Shown: positions 31,701-44,083, counted from the stretch's first letter. The stretch: DNA of 64,000 nt from Sophora flavescens (GCA_030762895.1 CM061066.1:14193751-14257750); one strand, 5' to 3'. The notes: generated from the letters alone by a model not told the origin. Made by a program: numbers and translations.

Positions 31701-32596
31701 AAAAGTGTGAGAGAATAATGTGTTTTCTTGCATGCATTTGGCAGACGTGCTATAGTTCAATGAATGATTACCTTGCGGCGTCAGGTAGATCATGCTACGA
31801 TGTTCTTCATTGTGCTGGGAGGACAATGAGACCCCATTCACGATGTTATCACCGTGCCACGGTGTTGGACAGTGTGCGATGGGTTTTGGCTGTGTGCCTT
31901 TTTGCCTGGTGTGGCAATCGAGTCTGATCAACTCATCATGAGGTTGGGATATCTCATGAGATTAAGTACGAAATTTTAGAGCCTGAATATTGAAGTGTGC
32001 ATGCATTCATATTTTAAAACGACGAAGTTCGGGTGTGAAGACCCTTTGATATATTGCGCTGTATGTTAATTTAATTATGAGAAATTAACTGATCTGGGTT
32101 TCTACATGTTTTGTTGTGTTGTACATATGGTTCTCGCGTTATGATCCATTTGTCGGTTTCTCACTCTTGCATGTTTCATTTGTGGTTTCTCTTCTGGTTT
32201 CTACGTGGTGGGATTCAGATGAACCTCTTAAGGACTATGGCGTCTACAAGAAGAAGAATGTTTAGTTCGGGGCATGCTGATGCTGCTTCTTTTTGTCGTA
32301 GTGTTTGACCAGCTTAGGTTTACGTTAAGTTATGTTTTGGGAATTATCTTTTCATTATAAATGTTTAAGTGTGAAACATACGAGGCAGTATAGCTGTATG
32401 ACTTATATATATCGATATATCTAAGTGTGATTATGTGAACGTTGTTGTGATGATGTTGAAAGGAAAAAAAATTATCACCCCATTTGGTTTAAGACGAACG
32501 TTGAGAAAACATTATTTTCCGAAAGCAACCAGCGAATTTATGATCTTATTTCCCGCAAACGTGTAATCATGTGATGACCCAAGTTAGGGTGTCACA
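28703..32596 (+). mobile_element. Solo LTR A of G3-type Ty3 family, plus orientation
   Basis: A 3.9-kb LTR, starting TGTCACACCCCG and ending GGGTGTCACA, flanked by an exact 5-bp duplication TTGTT (28698-28702 and 32597-32601). No primer site or coding follows, so it is a solo LTR left by recombination. Its complement is related to G3 LTRs at 32642 and 37214, with many differences, so it is an older or divergent member. Hairpin motifs lie near 31790-31905, about 690 bp from its 3' end. Confidence 0.85.
31795..31905 (+). repeat. Hairpin units in solo LTR A
   Basis: Two recognisable stems: CATTGTGC with GGACAATG, and a longer one around CACGGTGTTGGACAGTG. They correspond to the minus-strand arrays at 33352 and 37926. 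Confidence 0.55.
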
Positions 32597-32601
32597 TTGT
32601 T

Positions 32602-32641
32602 CATATATGAAATCAATAGTCTTGATAATCTTACTTTTATA
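32602..32641 (+). mobile_element. Remnant of copia LTR number 1 between two Ty3 LTRs
   Basis: Forty bases continuing the target DNA after the TTGTT duplication of solo LTR A and before the G3 LTR. It forms the only spacer between two head-to-head LTRs. Confidence 0.5.
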
Positions 32642-33351
32642 TGTGACACCCTAACTCGGGTCATCACATGGTTACCCGTTTGCGGAAATAAAACTTAATT
32701 TACTGGTTGCTTTCGGAAACCTTATTTATTTTAAGCTAGAAAACTCGGGTGTAAAAATTTTCTACTGCGGAACACTCTGGAACACCATGATACATACACT
32801 AAAACACTAAAATCATATTCTTAACGAGGTCACTATGGCATACAATTTTTCTCACAAAGTTTCAATTTTCAAAAATTATAAAATTAAACCAAAGACTAAT
32901 TACAACCCCACGGTTACCGGTCTTTTCAAACTTACAACCCAACCAAGACTCCTAAGCTGGTCGTACTAACAGATACTACAACCGATAGAAGAAGCAACAG
33001 CATGCCCCGAACTAGACAACCTTCTTCTTCTTGTAGAGATCATACCCCTTGTGTGGCTCTGATATATTTGTATAGGTGAGACACCGATATATGGATTTAA
33101 CACAATAACTACATGCGAGACATAAAAGAAAACATACACATATACATTTTCATAAAAACATAAGCATTCATAATAAGGCAAATAATTTATCAATGGGTTT
33201 TATACCCCAAACATTATCATTTGAAAACTATGCATGAACACTTCATATTCGTAATCTAAATTCATACCTAATCTCATGAGATATCCCAACCTCGAGGTGA
33301 GTTGATCAAACTTAATAGCCACACAGGCAAAAAGGCACGAAGCCAAAACCA

Positions 33352-33505
33352 TAGCACACTGTCCAACACGAGGCACAGTGATCATCGAATATGGTTACCA
33401 TAGCACATTGTCCAATTTAAGGAGCACTGATCGCCGAATATGGATTTTCATTGTCCAACTAGGGCACAATGATACGTCGATTCATGAATATCACCATGAT
33501 ATTAT
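33352..33505 (-). repeat. Tandem hairpin array in G3 3' LTR
   Basis: Three units of about 45-50 bp. Stems are CACTGTCC with GGCACAGTG, a weaker middle unit, and CATTGTCC with GGGCACAATG: a C-G to T-A compensatory change between units. The array starts 710 bp from the LTR 3' end. Confidence 0.72.
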
Positions 33506-33766
33506 GATTTACAAATAGGCAGGTCTACCTAAAATGCATGTAAAACATTTTGTTCTTGACGTTTTTTTTTTGTGTTCAACCTTTCCTTGCCGGAGCTTAA
33601 AAGCTTCCGACCAACCAAAGTTTTAGACATCTTAACACTTTTATTAATAACACAAGACATCAAGTCCGAGTGCTCAATCACGAAACCAATAGACAGATGC
33701 CTTGGGCTTAGGGTCGTGGTAATATAAAACAGTATTCACTTTGAATAATATTATTTACCCCTAACT

Positions 33767-33908
33767 TAGGACACGCAGTCCAAAACCACACCGAAAATTA
33801 GGACACAGTCCAAAACTACACCGAAATTAGGACACGCAGTCCAAAACTACAGTGAAAATTAGGACACGCAGTCCATAGGACATGCAGTCCAAAACTACAC
33901 TGAAATTA
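33767..33908 (-). repeat. GGACACGCAGTCC tandem repeats, G3 3' LTR
   Basis: Five degenerate copies of a roughly 31-bp unit built on GGACACGCAGTCC (stem GGAC/GTCC) plus AAAACTACACCGAAATT. One shortened unit is joined by a CATA linker. Confidence 0.8.
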
Positions 33909-35581
33909 AGACTCAAATCCCAAAACGCCACAAAACACCATTTCCCCTACATCTTGATTACTAAGTTCAAACTCACTGTCTATACTGTTTAAGTAAAATT
34001 TGTTTCTGGAAAATCATCTCAAAAGGAAAAATCTTTCGTAAAATCATCAGTTACTAAAATCTTTTCTAAAACTTCATGTTTCAAAAAGGGAGTCACTTGA
34101 GTCTCAAATTTAGTTTAAAATACGTACTGCCGTTTTAGAAACACTTGCCGTCGATACTTTTCCAAATTACCGTCGTGAAGCATTTTTAAAGTCATTTAAG
34201 CCAAATCTTAGCTTTATCCACTTAAATAATTTTTCTAATATCATAATTAAGTTATTTTCGCAGATTAATTTCATAAAATATAGTTTTATAATATTATGGA
34301 ATTTCTTACATAAAAATTAACAGTACAAAAATAATTTCACGGTTACCCCCTCACCGTGACTCATAAATTGCTTTTACACTAATAAATCATTAAAATAATA
34401 ATATTTTCAAATGATTCCTTCTTTTATCAAATAATTATTTAAATCATAATATCTTTCAATATTTCTTAATTAACTATTGAATATTCCTCGTAAAGTCTTC
34501 TTAAAGCTTTTATCTGATTAATTTGTTGGGCACTGACCACTGTCAGGCTTCTCAAACAACAATCAACAACATCATAAGAATATTCCCAGGCAGATCATGC
34601 AACACAATATCATAATATATAACTGCGAATAAATAATTAAATACAGATAACCAAACACAAACAATTAACACAACTCTAATCAAATACCACAATCACAACC
34701 AAACACCACAACCACAGATAAATCATACAGACCACACACCAATCACAAATAGTTATTGGGAAAAATCCCTCAGGTAAGCTCCCCTTACCTCTCGAAGAAC
34801 TTAGCTTCCAATTTAAAACTTTGTCGTGAATCCGGAAACTGTCAACGCACGTACACAATAATCTAGCTTGTCCTTCATAAAAAATAACACTCAATCAACA
34901 AACAAACAACTAAATCAAGCCTAAAATCCTACATGTTGGTTTCGGCCAAGGGCTGACTTTGGGGTTCAAAATCCTTAAAATTTTTAAACTCTTGGATTAC
35001 TGATTTATAATCGCTTAAAACCCTAAATCAATGATCATGGCATAAAGATTGAAATTAAATCTTCCAATCCTTCAACAAATAATTTTCGGCCATGACCATT
35101 AAAATGGTTTAGAGACTTTAATTTAACTCAAACAACATAGATCTAATACCTATATAGCTTATAAGATTGAATCTTGTAAAGAAAATGAACAAAATCCTCC
35201 TCCCCACAAAACCCTAGGTTCTGCCTCCTTAGGTTAAATAGGTTCGAAAACTTTGTTTGATACAAGCTTCTAGATCTAGAATATAGAGGTAATAATAGGA
35301 TTATATAAATTGGTTTCATATTTTTAGGATTTTTCTATGATTTATGGTGATTTTTCAAAGTTCTAGATCTAGAAACTTAAAAGTGGTGAACATAGATGAA
35401 ATAGATTTCGAATCGTGAAACTTATTGAAGAACATAGACATGATTAGGGAAGGAGAATAGTATTCACCTCTTGAAGATCAAAAACAAGTGAAGATCCAAG
35501 GATTTACTTCACAAAATCAAGCTATGTAACTTAGGAGTTTTAATGGAAAATGGCAAAGTTGATGAAGAAGATGAAGATGGT

Positions 35582-35590
35582 CTTTTATAG
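35582..35590 (-). promoter_or_regulatory. Putative TATA box of G3 3' LTR
   Basis: CTATAAAAG on the minus strand, about 780 bp from the LTR 5' end in element orientation. Confidence 0.45.
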
Positions 35591-36367
35591 AAGTGAAATG
35601 GGCTCACTTGGGAGGGTTTTGTCGTGGTTTTCAAGGGCATAAGGGTCCAAACATAAATTTTTAGGGACAAATGAGTAATCTTACAAAATGGCACTTTTGT
35701 GATTAAATCCAACATTAAGGACAAAATTGTAATTTCCAAAAAAAACCATCATGACAAACATGTGGTGAGGAGTGGTTGGTGGTGTGGCTGATTTGTGTCC
35801 ACAATTTGTGGGGACAAACTTGGCATTTCAATGAAAATTCAAGTGTAAAATCGTCCAAGGGTAAAATAGTCTTTATACTATTTAAAAGAAATATCTAGAT
35901 TTTTATTTAAAAGCAATCATGACATGAGTAAGTCATCCATATGACTCACCACCCTAGGTGGCAAGAGGTCTCAGCATCCGACGTCGGATTTTATCTCTGC
36001 ACATCCGTTCTCGACTCCGTCGATTATGCGATTTAGGGTTTTACGCCCAAATCGAGTATAATAACTTATTTATTTTGAAATTTTTCCAAATAACCTTTAT
36101 TGTTGGAAATGAGATATAAAATCTATTCATTTCGTTCTCGGGTCAAAATTAGGTTTTCTGATCAGTAAAATCTTATTGTCAGCGAAAACGCAGACCGGGT
36201 TCCGTCTGAATTTTCAACCAAAAATTTCACCGTATACTTATAAAAATAAGTATGACATGAATATGACTTTGGTTTTCCCAAAATCATTTTCTAAGTTTCA
36301 GATAAAAATATAAACGTTTATTTATATTTATACCGATCTTAGAAAGCGGAAAATTTGGGGTGTTACA

Positions 36368-37213
36368 ATACTACCCCACTAAAAAAAAATCGTCCTCGAA
36401 ATTCGGGACTCAAAAATAGACAGGATTTCCTCAATCCCAAGGTCTTACTTTAACAAGAAGGTAAGTAATCATAGAAGAACTTTATTAATCCGAAAAGAAC
36501 ACAGGAATGTCCAATATGCAAAAAGATTCTTTAATAGGTTCGTGAGTGTAAAACTGCATAGCGAATACATATTTACAACCAGGACTCTAATAAAGTTCCT
36601 TCTTTCACGAGAACACCTAGTGGATTAGGAACTCACAAACGACTAGTTCCCACTCTGAAGAGAATTTATTATTTGAACAAGGAATTTATCAATCAACGAT
36701 TTAAAAATAACAACAGTCCGATTAAAATTCAGACTGAATCACTCTTACCAAAAGTAAAAGTGACTAAACGAAGTCTCATCAAGAAAATTCTTTCATCACG
36801 AAAGTATCGATCCTGAACAATAATAGGATAGTTCACAAAATAAAATTCCATAAAATTGATTCAACAATTGTACTTTGAAAACAATTCATAACTGTTGGGA
36901 AAAAAATGATCTGACCCCAAAAATCTAGACTAATCACTTCAATCAAAAGAAAAAGGACTAGAATAAATTTCCTTCAAGAAACCTTTATTCTCATGTGTCT
37001 AAAACACCTTACTTCTAAGTAATTCGGTCAATATACCATCTATTGTTCATAAATTCTTACAAGGTCTCGACTAACTCAAAAGCTATTAGTATCACACATT
37101 GTTTCGACAAAGAAACAATTCAAACAAGGTCCTACCAGAGATCGCACAACAAAAACATAACAGACCTATTCCCCAAGGTTCCCGAAAGACTCGACCAACT
37201 TTGATACCACTAA
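36368..37213 (-). other. G3 internal region, no coding seen
   Basis: Bounded by a purine-rich tract (minus strand GTGGGGTAGTAT next to the 3' LTR) and a tRNA-iMet-type primer site TGGTATCAAAGTTGG (about 37196-37210) next to the 5' LTR. Only 846 bp long; no gag or pol motif in any frame. Confidence 0.75.
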
Positions 37214-37925
37214 TGTGACACCCTAACTCGGGTCATCACATGGTTACCCGTTTGCGGAAATAATACTTAATTTACTGGTTGCTTTCGGAAAACTTATTTA
37301 TTTTAAGCTAGAAAACTTGGGTGTAAAAAATTTCTTCTGCGGAACACTCTGGAACACCATAATACATACACTAAAACACTAAAATCATATTCTTAACGAG
37401 GTCACTACGGCATACAATTTTTCTCACAAAGTTTCAATTTTCAAAAGTTATAAAATTAAACCAAAGACTAATTACAACCCCACGGTTACCGGCATTTTCA
37501 AACTTACAAACCAAGCAAGACTCCTAAGCTTGTCGTACTAACAGACACTACAACCGATAGAAGCAGCAACAGCATGCCCCGAACTAGACAGCCTTCTTCT
37601 TCTTGTAGAGATCATACCCCTTGTGTGGCTCTGATATGTTTGTAAGGGTGAGATGCCAATATATGGATTTAAAACAATAACTACATGCGAGACATAAAAG
37701 AAAACATACACATATACATTTTCATAAAAACATAAGCATTCATAATAAGGCAAATAATTTATCACTGGGTTTCATACCCCAAACATCATCATTTGAAAAC
37801 TATGCATGAACAATTCATATTCATAATCTAAATTCATACCTAATCTCATGAGATATCCCAACCTTGAGGTGAGTTGACCAAACTCAATAACCACGCAGGT
37901 AAAAAGGCTTGAAGCCAAAACCATA

Positions 37926-38078
37926 GCACACTATCCAACACGAGGCACAGTGATCACCGAATATGGTTACCATAGCACACTGTCCAATTTAAGGAGCAAT
38001 GATCGCCGAATATGGATTTTCATTGTCCAACCAGGGCACAATGATACGTCGATTCATGAATATCACCATGATATTATG
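37926..38078 (-). repeat. Tandem hairpin array in G3 5' LTR
   Basis: The counterpart of 33352-33505, starting 712 bp from the LTR 3' end, with the same three units and few substitutions. Confidence 0.7.
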
Positions 38079-38337
38079 ATTTACAAATAGGTAGGTTTGC
38101 CTAAAATGCATGTAAAACATTTTGTTCTTGATGCTTTTCTTTGTGTTCAATCTTTCCTTGCCGGAGCTTAAAAGCTTCCGACCAACCATAGTTTTAGACA
38201 TCTTAGCACTTTTATTAATAACACAGGACATCAAGTCCGAGTGCTCAATCACGAAATCCCTAGACAGATGCCTCGGGCTTAGGTTCATGGTAATAGAAAA
38301 CAGTATTCACTTTGAATAATATTATTTACCCCGAACA

Positions 38338-38502
38338 TAGGACACGCACTCCAAAACCACACCAAAAATTAGGACACGCAGTCCATAGGACACACAGTCC
38401 AAAAATACACCGAAATTAGGACACGCAGTCCGAAACTACACCGAAAATTAGGGCACGCAATCCATAGGACATGCAGTCCAAAACTATACTGAAATTAAGA
38501 CT
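38338..38502 (-). repeat. GGACACGCAGTCC tandem repeats, G3 5' LTR
   Basis: The same repeat family as 33767-33908 but with a different number and order of long and short units, showing unit gain or loss after the two LTRs separated. Confidence 0.8.
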
Positions 38503-39627
38503 CAAATCCCAAAACGCCACAAAACACTATTTCCCCTACATCTCGATTACTAAGTTCAAACTTACTGTCTATACTGTTTGCGTAAAATTTGTTTCTGGAA
38601 AATCATCTCAAAAGGAAAATTCTTTCGTAAAATTATCAGTTACTAAAATCTTTTCTAAAAACTTCATGTTTCAAAAAGGGAGTCACTTGAGGCTCAAATT
38701 TAGTTTAAAATACGTACTGCCATTTTAGAAACACTTGCTGTCGATACTTTTCCAAATTACCGTCGTTAAGCATTTTTAAAGTCATTTAAGCCAAATTTTA
38801 GCTTTATCCACTTAAATAATTTTTCTGATATCATAATTAAGTTATTTTCGCAGATTAATTTCATAAAATATAATTTTATAATATTACGGAATTTCTTACA
38901 TAAAAATTAGCAGTACAAAAATAATTTCACGGTTACGCCCTCACCGTGACTCATAAATTGCTTTTACACTAATAAATCATTAAAATAATAATATTTTCAA
39001 ATGATTCCTTCTTTTATCAAATAATTATTTAAATCATAATATATTTCAATATTTCTTAATTAACTAGTGAATATTCCTCGTAAAGTCTTCTTAAAGCTTT
39101 TATCTGATTAATTTATTGGACACTGACCACTGTCAGGCTTCTCAAACAACAATCAACAATATCATAAGAATATTCCCAGGCAGATCATGCATCACAATAT
39201 CATAATATATAACTGCGAATAAATAATTAAATACAGATAACCAAACACAAACAATTAACACAACTCTAATCAAATACCACAATCACAACCAAACACCACA
39301 ACCACAGATAAATCATACAGACCACACACCAATCACAAATAGTTATTGGGAAAAATCCCTCAGGTAAGCTCTCCTTACCTCTTGAAGAACTTAGCTTCCA
39401 ATTTAAAACTTTGTCGTTAATCCGGAAACCATCAACGCACGTACACAATAATCTAGATTGTCCTTCATCAAAAATAACACTCAATCAACAAACAAACAAC
39501 TAAATCAAGCCTAAAATCCTACATGTTGGTTTCGGCCAAGGGCTGACTTTGGGGTTCAAAATCCTTAAAATTTCTAAACTCTTGGATTAGTGATTTCTAA
39601 TCACTTAAAACCCTAAATCAATGATCA

Positions 39628-40364
39628 ATGCACCACATCTGGATCCAAAACTTGGTTCTCGCCAGTCTCATACCAACATAACGGGGTCCTACACTTTCTA
39701 TCATACAAAGCCTCATATGGTGCCATTCCGATACTACTATGGAAACTATTGTTATAAGTAAATTCAATCAATGGTAAGAACTCATCCCAACTGCCAGTGT
39801 GCTCCAACACATAATCTCTCAATAATTCCTCCAATGACTGAATTGTCCTTTCTGACTGTCCATCAGTTTGGGGATGATAAGCATAACTCATCCTCAACTT
39901 TGTTCCCAAAGCATTTTGCAATTGTTTCCAAAATCTAGATGTAAATCTAGGATCTCGGTCTGAGACAATACTCGATGACACACCATGCAATCTAACAATT
40001 TCTTTGATGTAAATCTGAGTAAACCTTTCCAAATTATAACTTTCACCAATAGATAAGAAGTGAGCACACTTCGTCAACCTATCAATGATAACCCAAATCG
40101 CATTATGCTTCTTAGGAGTTCATGGTAATCCGACCACAAAATCCATAGCTATGCTATCCCATTTCCAATCTGGGATATCTAAAGACTGTAATAATCATGC
40201 TGGCTTCTGATGTTCAATCTTAGCTTTCTGACACACCAGACAAGATAAAACATACTCCGCTACTTCTTTCTTCATCCTTGTCCACCAAAACATTTTCTTC
40301 AAATCCTGATACATCTTTGTGGAACCAGGATGGAAACTCAACTTACTCTTTTGTGTCTCCTCTA
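39628..40364 (-). pseudogene. Ty3 (Tekay-like) integrase fragment in chimeric block
   Basis: The minus strand encodes the integrase core: VSDRDPRFTSRFWKQLQNAL, YHPQTDGQSERTIQSLEELL with catalytic Glu present, and FTYNNSFHSSIGMAPYEALY. Further right are the Cys pair and histidine part of the zinc finger. A TGA near 40120 and other lesions interrupt it. It duplicates 44640-45336 of element G2 and continues past the point where the Athila-like element splits G2, so it preserves the empty site. Confidence 0.85.
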
Positions 40365-42318
40365 AACACCTCTTTAATATACATCATCTAGGTTAGGCAT
40401 TTCTAAATCATTATTATCCTCACACCCAAAACAATCATCTCTTAAACAACATATATATCTTTGCTTAAAAACCACTAAGCATAATAATAAAAACCAGGCA
40501 GATCATGCATAACACAATATCAATCAAAATATTCCAATATCACCAACGTCGCACATAATCAATTCAATAAAGGTAATAAAATCAAATCTACCATCAACAA
40601 TATAAAATCAACCTAATATCGATAAACCTACAATCCTCGAATCACCATTGTTTTTTCAGAAAAGGTTTCCAATGTGATTTTGGTCTTGTCGATTACTCGA
40701 CTACTAGTAGGGTTTATGTCGCCCTACACAATTATTATATAATCTACTACTTATCTATTCCGACGATAGGTTGGTTCTTTCCCCCACCAGGGTTATCACC
40801 GGGATTCTGAAATCGATGTTCCTCGTTATCACGCCACACGTTACCAATTCCTCCTTCAACCAACATCACATAACAACGATTAATCAAAGAATTCCCACTA
40901 GGTTCACTTTAATACTAGGTTCGACCTCTAATTAAAAATGAGGCTAGGATTATTTTCTCACTATAATCTTTTGGATTCTAGGTGTTTAGGTCTTAGATAA
41001 CTATAATAAATTGTTAGAAGTTGAAAATATGAAACAAAATCCTCTAACCTCTAAGGTTAGGGTTTCAACCTTCAACATAAAAATAGGTTAGAAAATTTAT
41101 TTGGGTTCCAATCCTTGGATCATAAAAGTATAAGTATCTAAAAGCATAAAAACCATAATCTTAACTCATCAACATTTTTAAACATTTTTACATAATCTTA
41201 GAAGAAATAGATCTAAGACTTGAAATAGATAAAACTTGATGAAACTTAAGATTAGTTGAGGTTTAGGAACATAGAAACCCTAAATAGTATAGATCTAACC
41301 TCATTTAAGTTAAAAAATTGAACAAAACCTCCTTTGTCCATTTAGACATTGGTTCGACCTCTTTACAAAAATAGGGGAGGAAAATTTTGCTTGATGTATG
41401 CTCTTAGATAATGAAAGTAGAGATCATAACTAGATCATAGAAATTGGTTTCACATTTTTATGATTATCTACAATTTTCTAGAGATTTTAGAAGCTTATAG
41501 ATCTAAGAATATCAAAAGGATGAACATGGCATAAACTCAACAAACAAGTGAAGAGAAGAACTTAGATGAGTAAGAAGAAGAAGTTTTACCCTTGGAGCTT
41601 GAAGGAAATGAGCGAAGATGATGAATTCTTGAAGGAAATCAATGGAGTTTTGAAGTGAAGAACTTCGTTATGTGAGTGTAAAGTGTGAAAATGAAAGAAA
41701 ATGAGTGTTTATATAGAGGGAGAGAGAGAAAGTGGCGTGTGGGAGAAGGAGAGTGAGGGACTTGGGCTCCAAGTTTTGCTAAGATGTGTTTGGTTGGAGA
41801 AAGTGAGAGAAAAATGGGTTTCTGGATTAAAATACATTATATTCAAAAAGTGTAATGTTGGTTACTTTATGATGTGACCTTTGACTCACATCAACATGTC
41901 ACTCCTTTTCCATCAAGTCACATTGGTCGTCTCAGCTCCCCATCCTGCTACGTTGTGTACCTGGTTAAAGTTTTCGATCGTATTTTTCGATGATTTCGCC
42001 CTGATAAAATAGTATATTTTAATTCGAATGTAAAATTTCCAAAATTACTAAAGTCATTGGAAACACGACAAAAACACTAACCATTTCGTTCACGGGTCAA
42101 AATTAGGTTTCCTGCTCAATAAACTTTTACTGTCAGTGGAAACGCGGATCGGGTTTCGTCCGATTTTTCGACCCAAAATTTTACCGTAACCTTCTACCAT
42201 AAAGTAGACTATGAATGTGATTTTATTTTATTCTAGAACACTTTCTAACTTTCAAATTAAAATATAATTAATTATATTTTAACCGGTTGAACAACATAAT
42301 TAAAATCAGGCTGTTACA
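40365..42318 (-). repeat. Partial G2 LTR in chimeric block
   Basis: Nearly identical to 59122-61074. It lacks the first 0.95 kb (on the plus strand) of the G2 LTR, including the hairpin array. The right end TGTTACA at 42318 is a true LTR terminus, next to the same copia gag bases as at 61075. A TATATAAAC box on the minus strand is at 41707-41715. Confidence 0.88.
41707..41715 (-). promoter_or_regulatory. TATA box of partial G2 LTR
   Basis: Minus-strand TATATAAAC, with identical boxes in the other G2 LTR copies at 43471-43479 and 60463-60471. Confidence 0.55.
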
Positions 42319-43336
42319 CCCTGCATTCAATGGCACTGCCTATATGTATTGGAAAAATTATGTTGATATTCCTTGTGGCTAGTGGTATTGATGTATTAGA
42401 TGCTGTTGAGAATGATCCATACATCCCTCACACTCTTGATGCAAATGACACCAAGAAATAAAAGCTTAGAAGTGATTGGGATGATGAGGACAAAAAGAGA
42501 GTAGGTTATAATGATAATGCTAAGAATATTATAACTGATGCCTTGAGCTATGATGAATTTTTCAGGGTTTCAAATTGTAAGACAGCCAATTAAATGTGGT
42601 ATACGCTGCAAATTACTCATGAAGGAACAAGTGATGTAAAGAAAGCAAGAATGAGCTCACTCATGCAAGAGTATGAACTCTTTCACATGAAGAATGGTGA
42701 AGACATCAATGATATGCAAATGAGGTTCACTCACATAGTGAATCAGTTGAATGGACTTGGAAAGATCATTTCAGATGAACAACAAATCAACAAGGTTATG
42801 AGATGTTTGACCAGAGAATGGCAACCAAAGATTATTGCGATAGCTGAATCAAAGGACTTAGCAACCATGAACATTGCTACACTATTTGGAAAGCTCAAAG
42901 AACACGAGATGGAGCTACATAGGTTGAATAATCTTGAAGATGAGGAGAAAAAGGAAAAAGGCTTATCACTTAAAGCACATGTCTCCAAAGAAAGTCTTGA
43001 CAGTGATGGAGATGAAGAAGTTGAAGAGGATGAAGATTCTGAAGAGGATGTGGGACTGATGGTCAGAAAATTCAAAAGATTCCTCAACAAGAAGAAATCC
43101 TTCAACAAAAAGCCTTCAAATTTCTTTTCCAAGAAGACCACTTCAAAAGTTGAAAATTCAGCATCAAATGTGAAGTGCTATGAATGTGGCAAACCTGGAC
43201 ATTACAAGAATGAGTGTCCTAAACTTCAAAAGACTGACAAGCATGACAATCATGAGTCCAAGGACAAGAAGAATAGAAAGCCAAGGAGATCATACATAGC
43301 TTGGGAGGAAAATGATATGGATTCCTCTGAAGAAGA
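42319..43336 (+). pseudogene. Ty1/copia gag copy 1, chimeric end
   Basis: Capsid protein of a SIRE/Maximus-like copia element. The first part (FNGTAYMYWKNYVD onward) has stops (for example TAA at 42591-42593). From 42594 the frame is open: the gag core LMQEYELFHMKNGEDINDMQ, a Glu/Asp-rich stretch, then the zinc knuckle CYECGKPGHYKNEC (43176-43217). At about 43337 the gag runs into G2 LTR sequence through a shared GAAGAAGAAG stretch, giving a foreign C-terminus. It duplicates 61075-62090. Confidence 0.85.
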
Positions 43337-44083
43337 AGAAGAAGAAGTTTTACCCTTGGAGCTTGAAGGAAATGAGCGAAGATGATGAAATCTTGAAGGA
43401 ATTCAATGGAGTTTTGAAGTGAAGAACTTCGTTATGTGAGTGTAAAGTGTGAAAATGAAATAAAATGAGTGTTTATATAGAGGGAGAGAGAGAAAGTGGC
43501 GTGTGGGAGAAGGCGAGTGAGGGACTTGGGCTCCAAGTTTTGCTAAGATGTGTTTGGTTGGAGAAAGTGAGAGAAAAATGGGTTTTTGGATTAAAATATA
43601 TTATATTCAAAAAGTGTAATGATGATTACTTTATGATGTGACCTTTGACTCACATCAACATGTCACTCATTTTCCATCAAGTCACATTGGTCGTCTCAGC
43701 TCCCCATCCTGCTTCGTTGTGTACCCGGTTAAAGTTTCCGATCGTATTTTTCAACGATTTCGCCCGAATAAAATATTATATTTTAATTCCGAATGTAAAA
43801 TTTCGAAAATTACTAAAGTCATTGGAAAGACGACAAAAACACTAACCATTTCGTTCAAGGATCAAAATTAGGTTTCCAGGTCAGTAAACTTTTTCTGTAA
43901 GTGAAAACGCAGATCGGGTTTCGTCTGAATTTTCAACCCAAAATTTTACCGTAACCTTCTACCATAAAGTAGACTATGAATGTGATTTTATTTTATTCAA
44001 AAACACTTTCTAACTTTCAGATTAAAATATAATTAATTATATTTTACCCGGTTGAACATCATAATTAAAATTAGGTTGTTACA
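43337..44083 (-). repeat. G2 3' LTR, truncated
   Basis: The U3-side 747 bp of the G2 LTR (equivalent to about 60330-61074). It ends TGTTACA, followed by the G2 polypurine tract. The left part was lost at the gag junction. A minus-strand TATA box lies at 43471-43479. Confidence 0.88.

Larger units (their letters stand above)
32642..36367 (-). repeat. G3 3' LTR (B)
   Basis: A 3726-bp LTR, TGTGACACCC to GGTGTTACA on the plus strand. A TATA-like CTATAAAAG on the minus strand at 35582-35590 suggests a U3 of about 0.78 kb and a very long transcribed LTR part. It contains the hairpin array 33352-33505 and the GGACACGCAGTCC repeats 33767-33908. Confidence 0.88.
32642..39627 (-). mobile_element. Ty3 element G3: giant LTRs, tiny internal region, 5' LTR truncated
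   Basis: On the minus strand: truncated 5' LTR (39627-37214), primer site (about 37196-37210), 846 bp of internal DNA with no visible coding, polypurine tract near 36368-36385, and complete 3' LTR (36367-32642). LTRs start TGTAACACCCC and end GGGTGTCACA in element orientation. The internal region is far too short for gag-pol, so the copy depended on proteins from elsewhere or lost them by deletion. The 5' LTR is cut at about 39627, where integrase DNA of another element begins. Confidence 0.85.
37214..39627 (-). repeat. G3 5' LTR (C), truncated
   Basis: Nearly identical to 32642-35045 and ends within the matching sequence CCCTAAATCAATGATCA. The remaining 1.3 kb (including U3 and the TATA box) is missing, so this element cannot start its own transcript. 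Confidence 0.88.

Noticed and set aside
32642..39627. G3 as an ordinary full-length retrotransposon with coding missed
   Set aside because: The interior between primer site and polypurine tract is only 846 bp and no gag or pol motif is present in any frame.
42743..43141. Ser-rich minus-strand frame opposite copia gag
   Set aside because: It is the shadow of the Glu/Asp/Lys-rich gag on the other strand; the same shadow occurs at 61689-61898.
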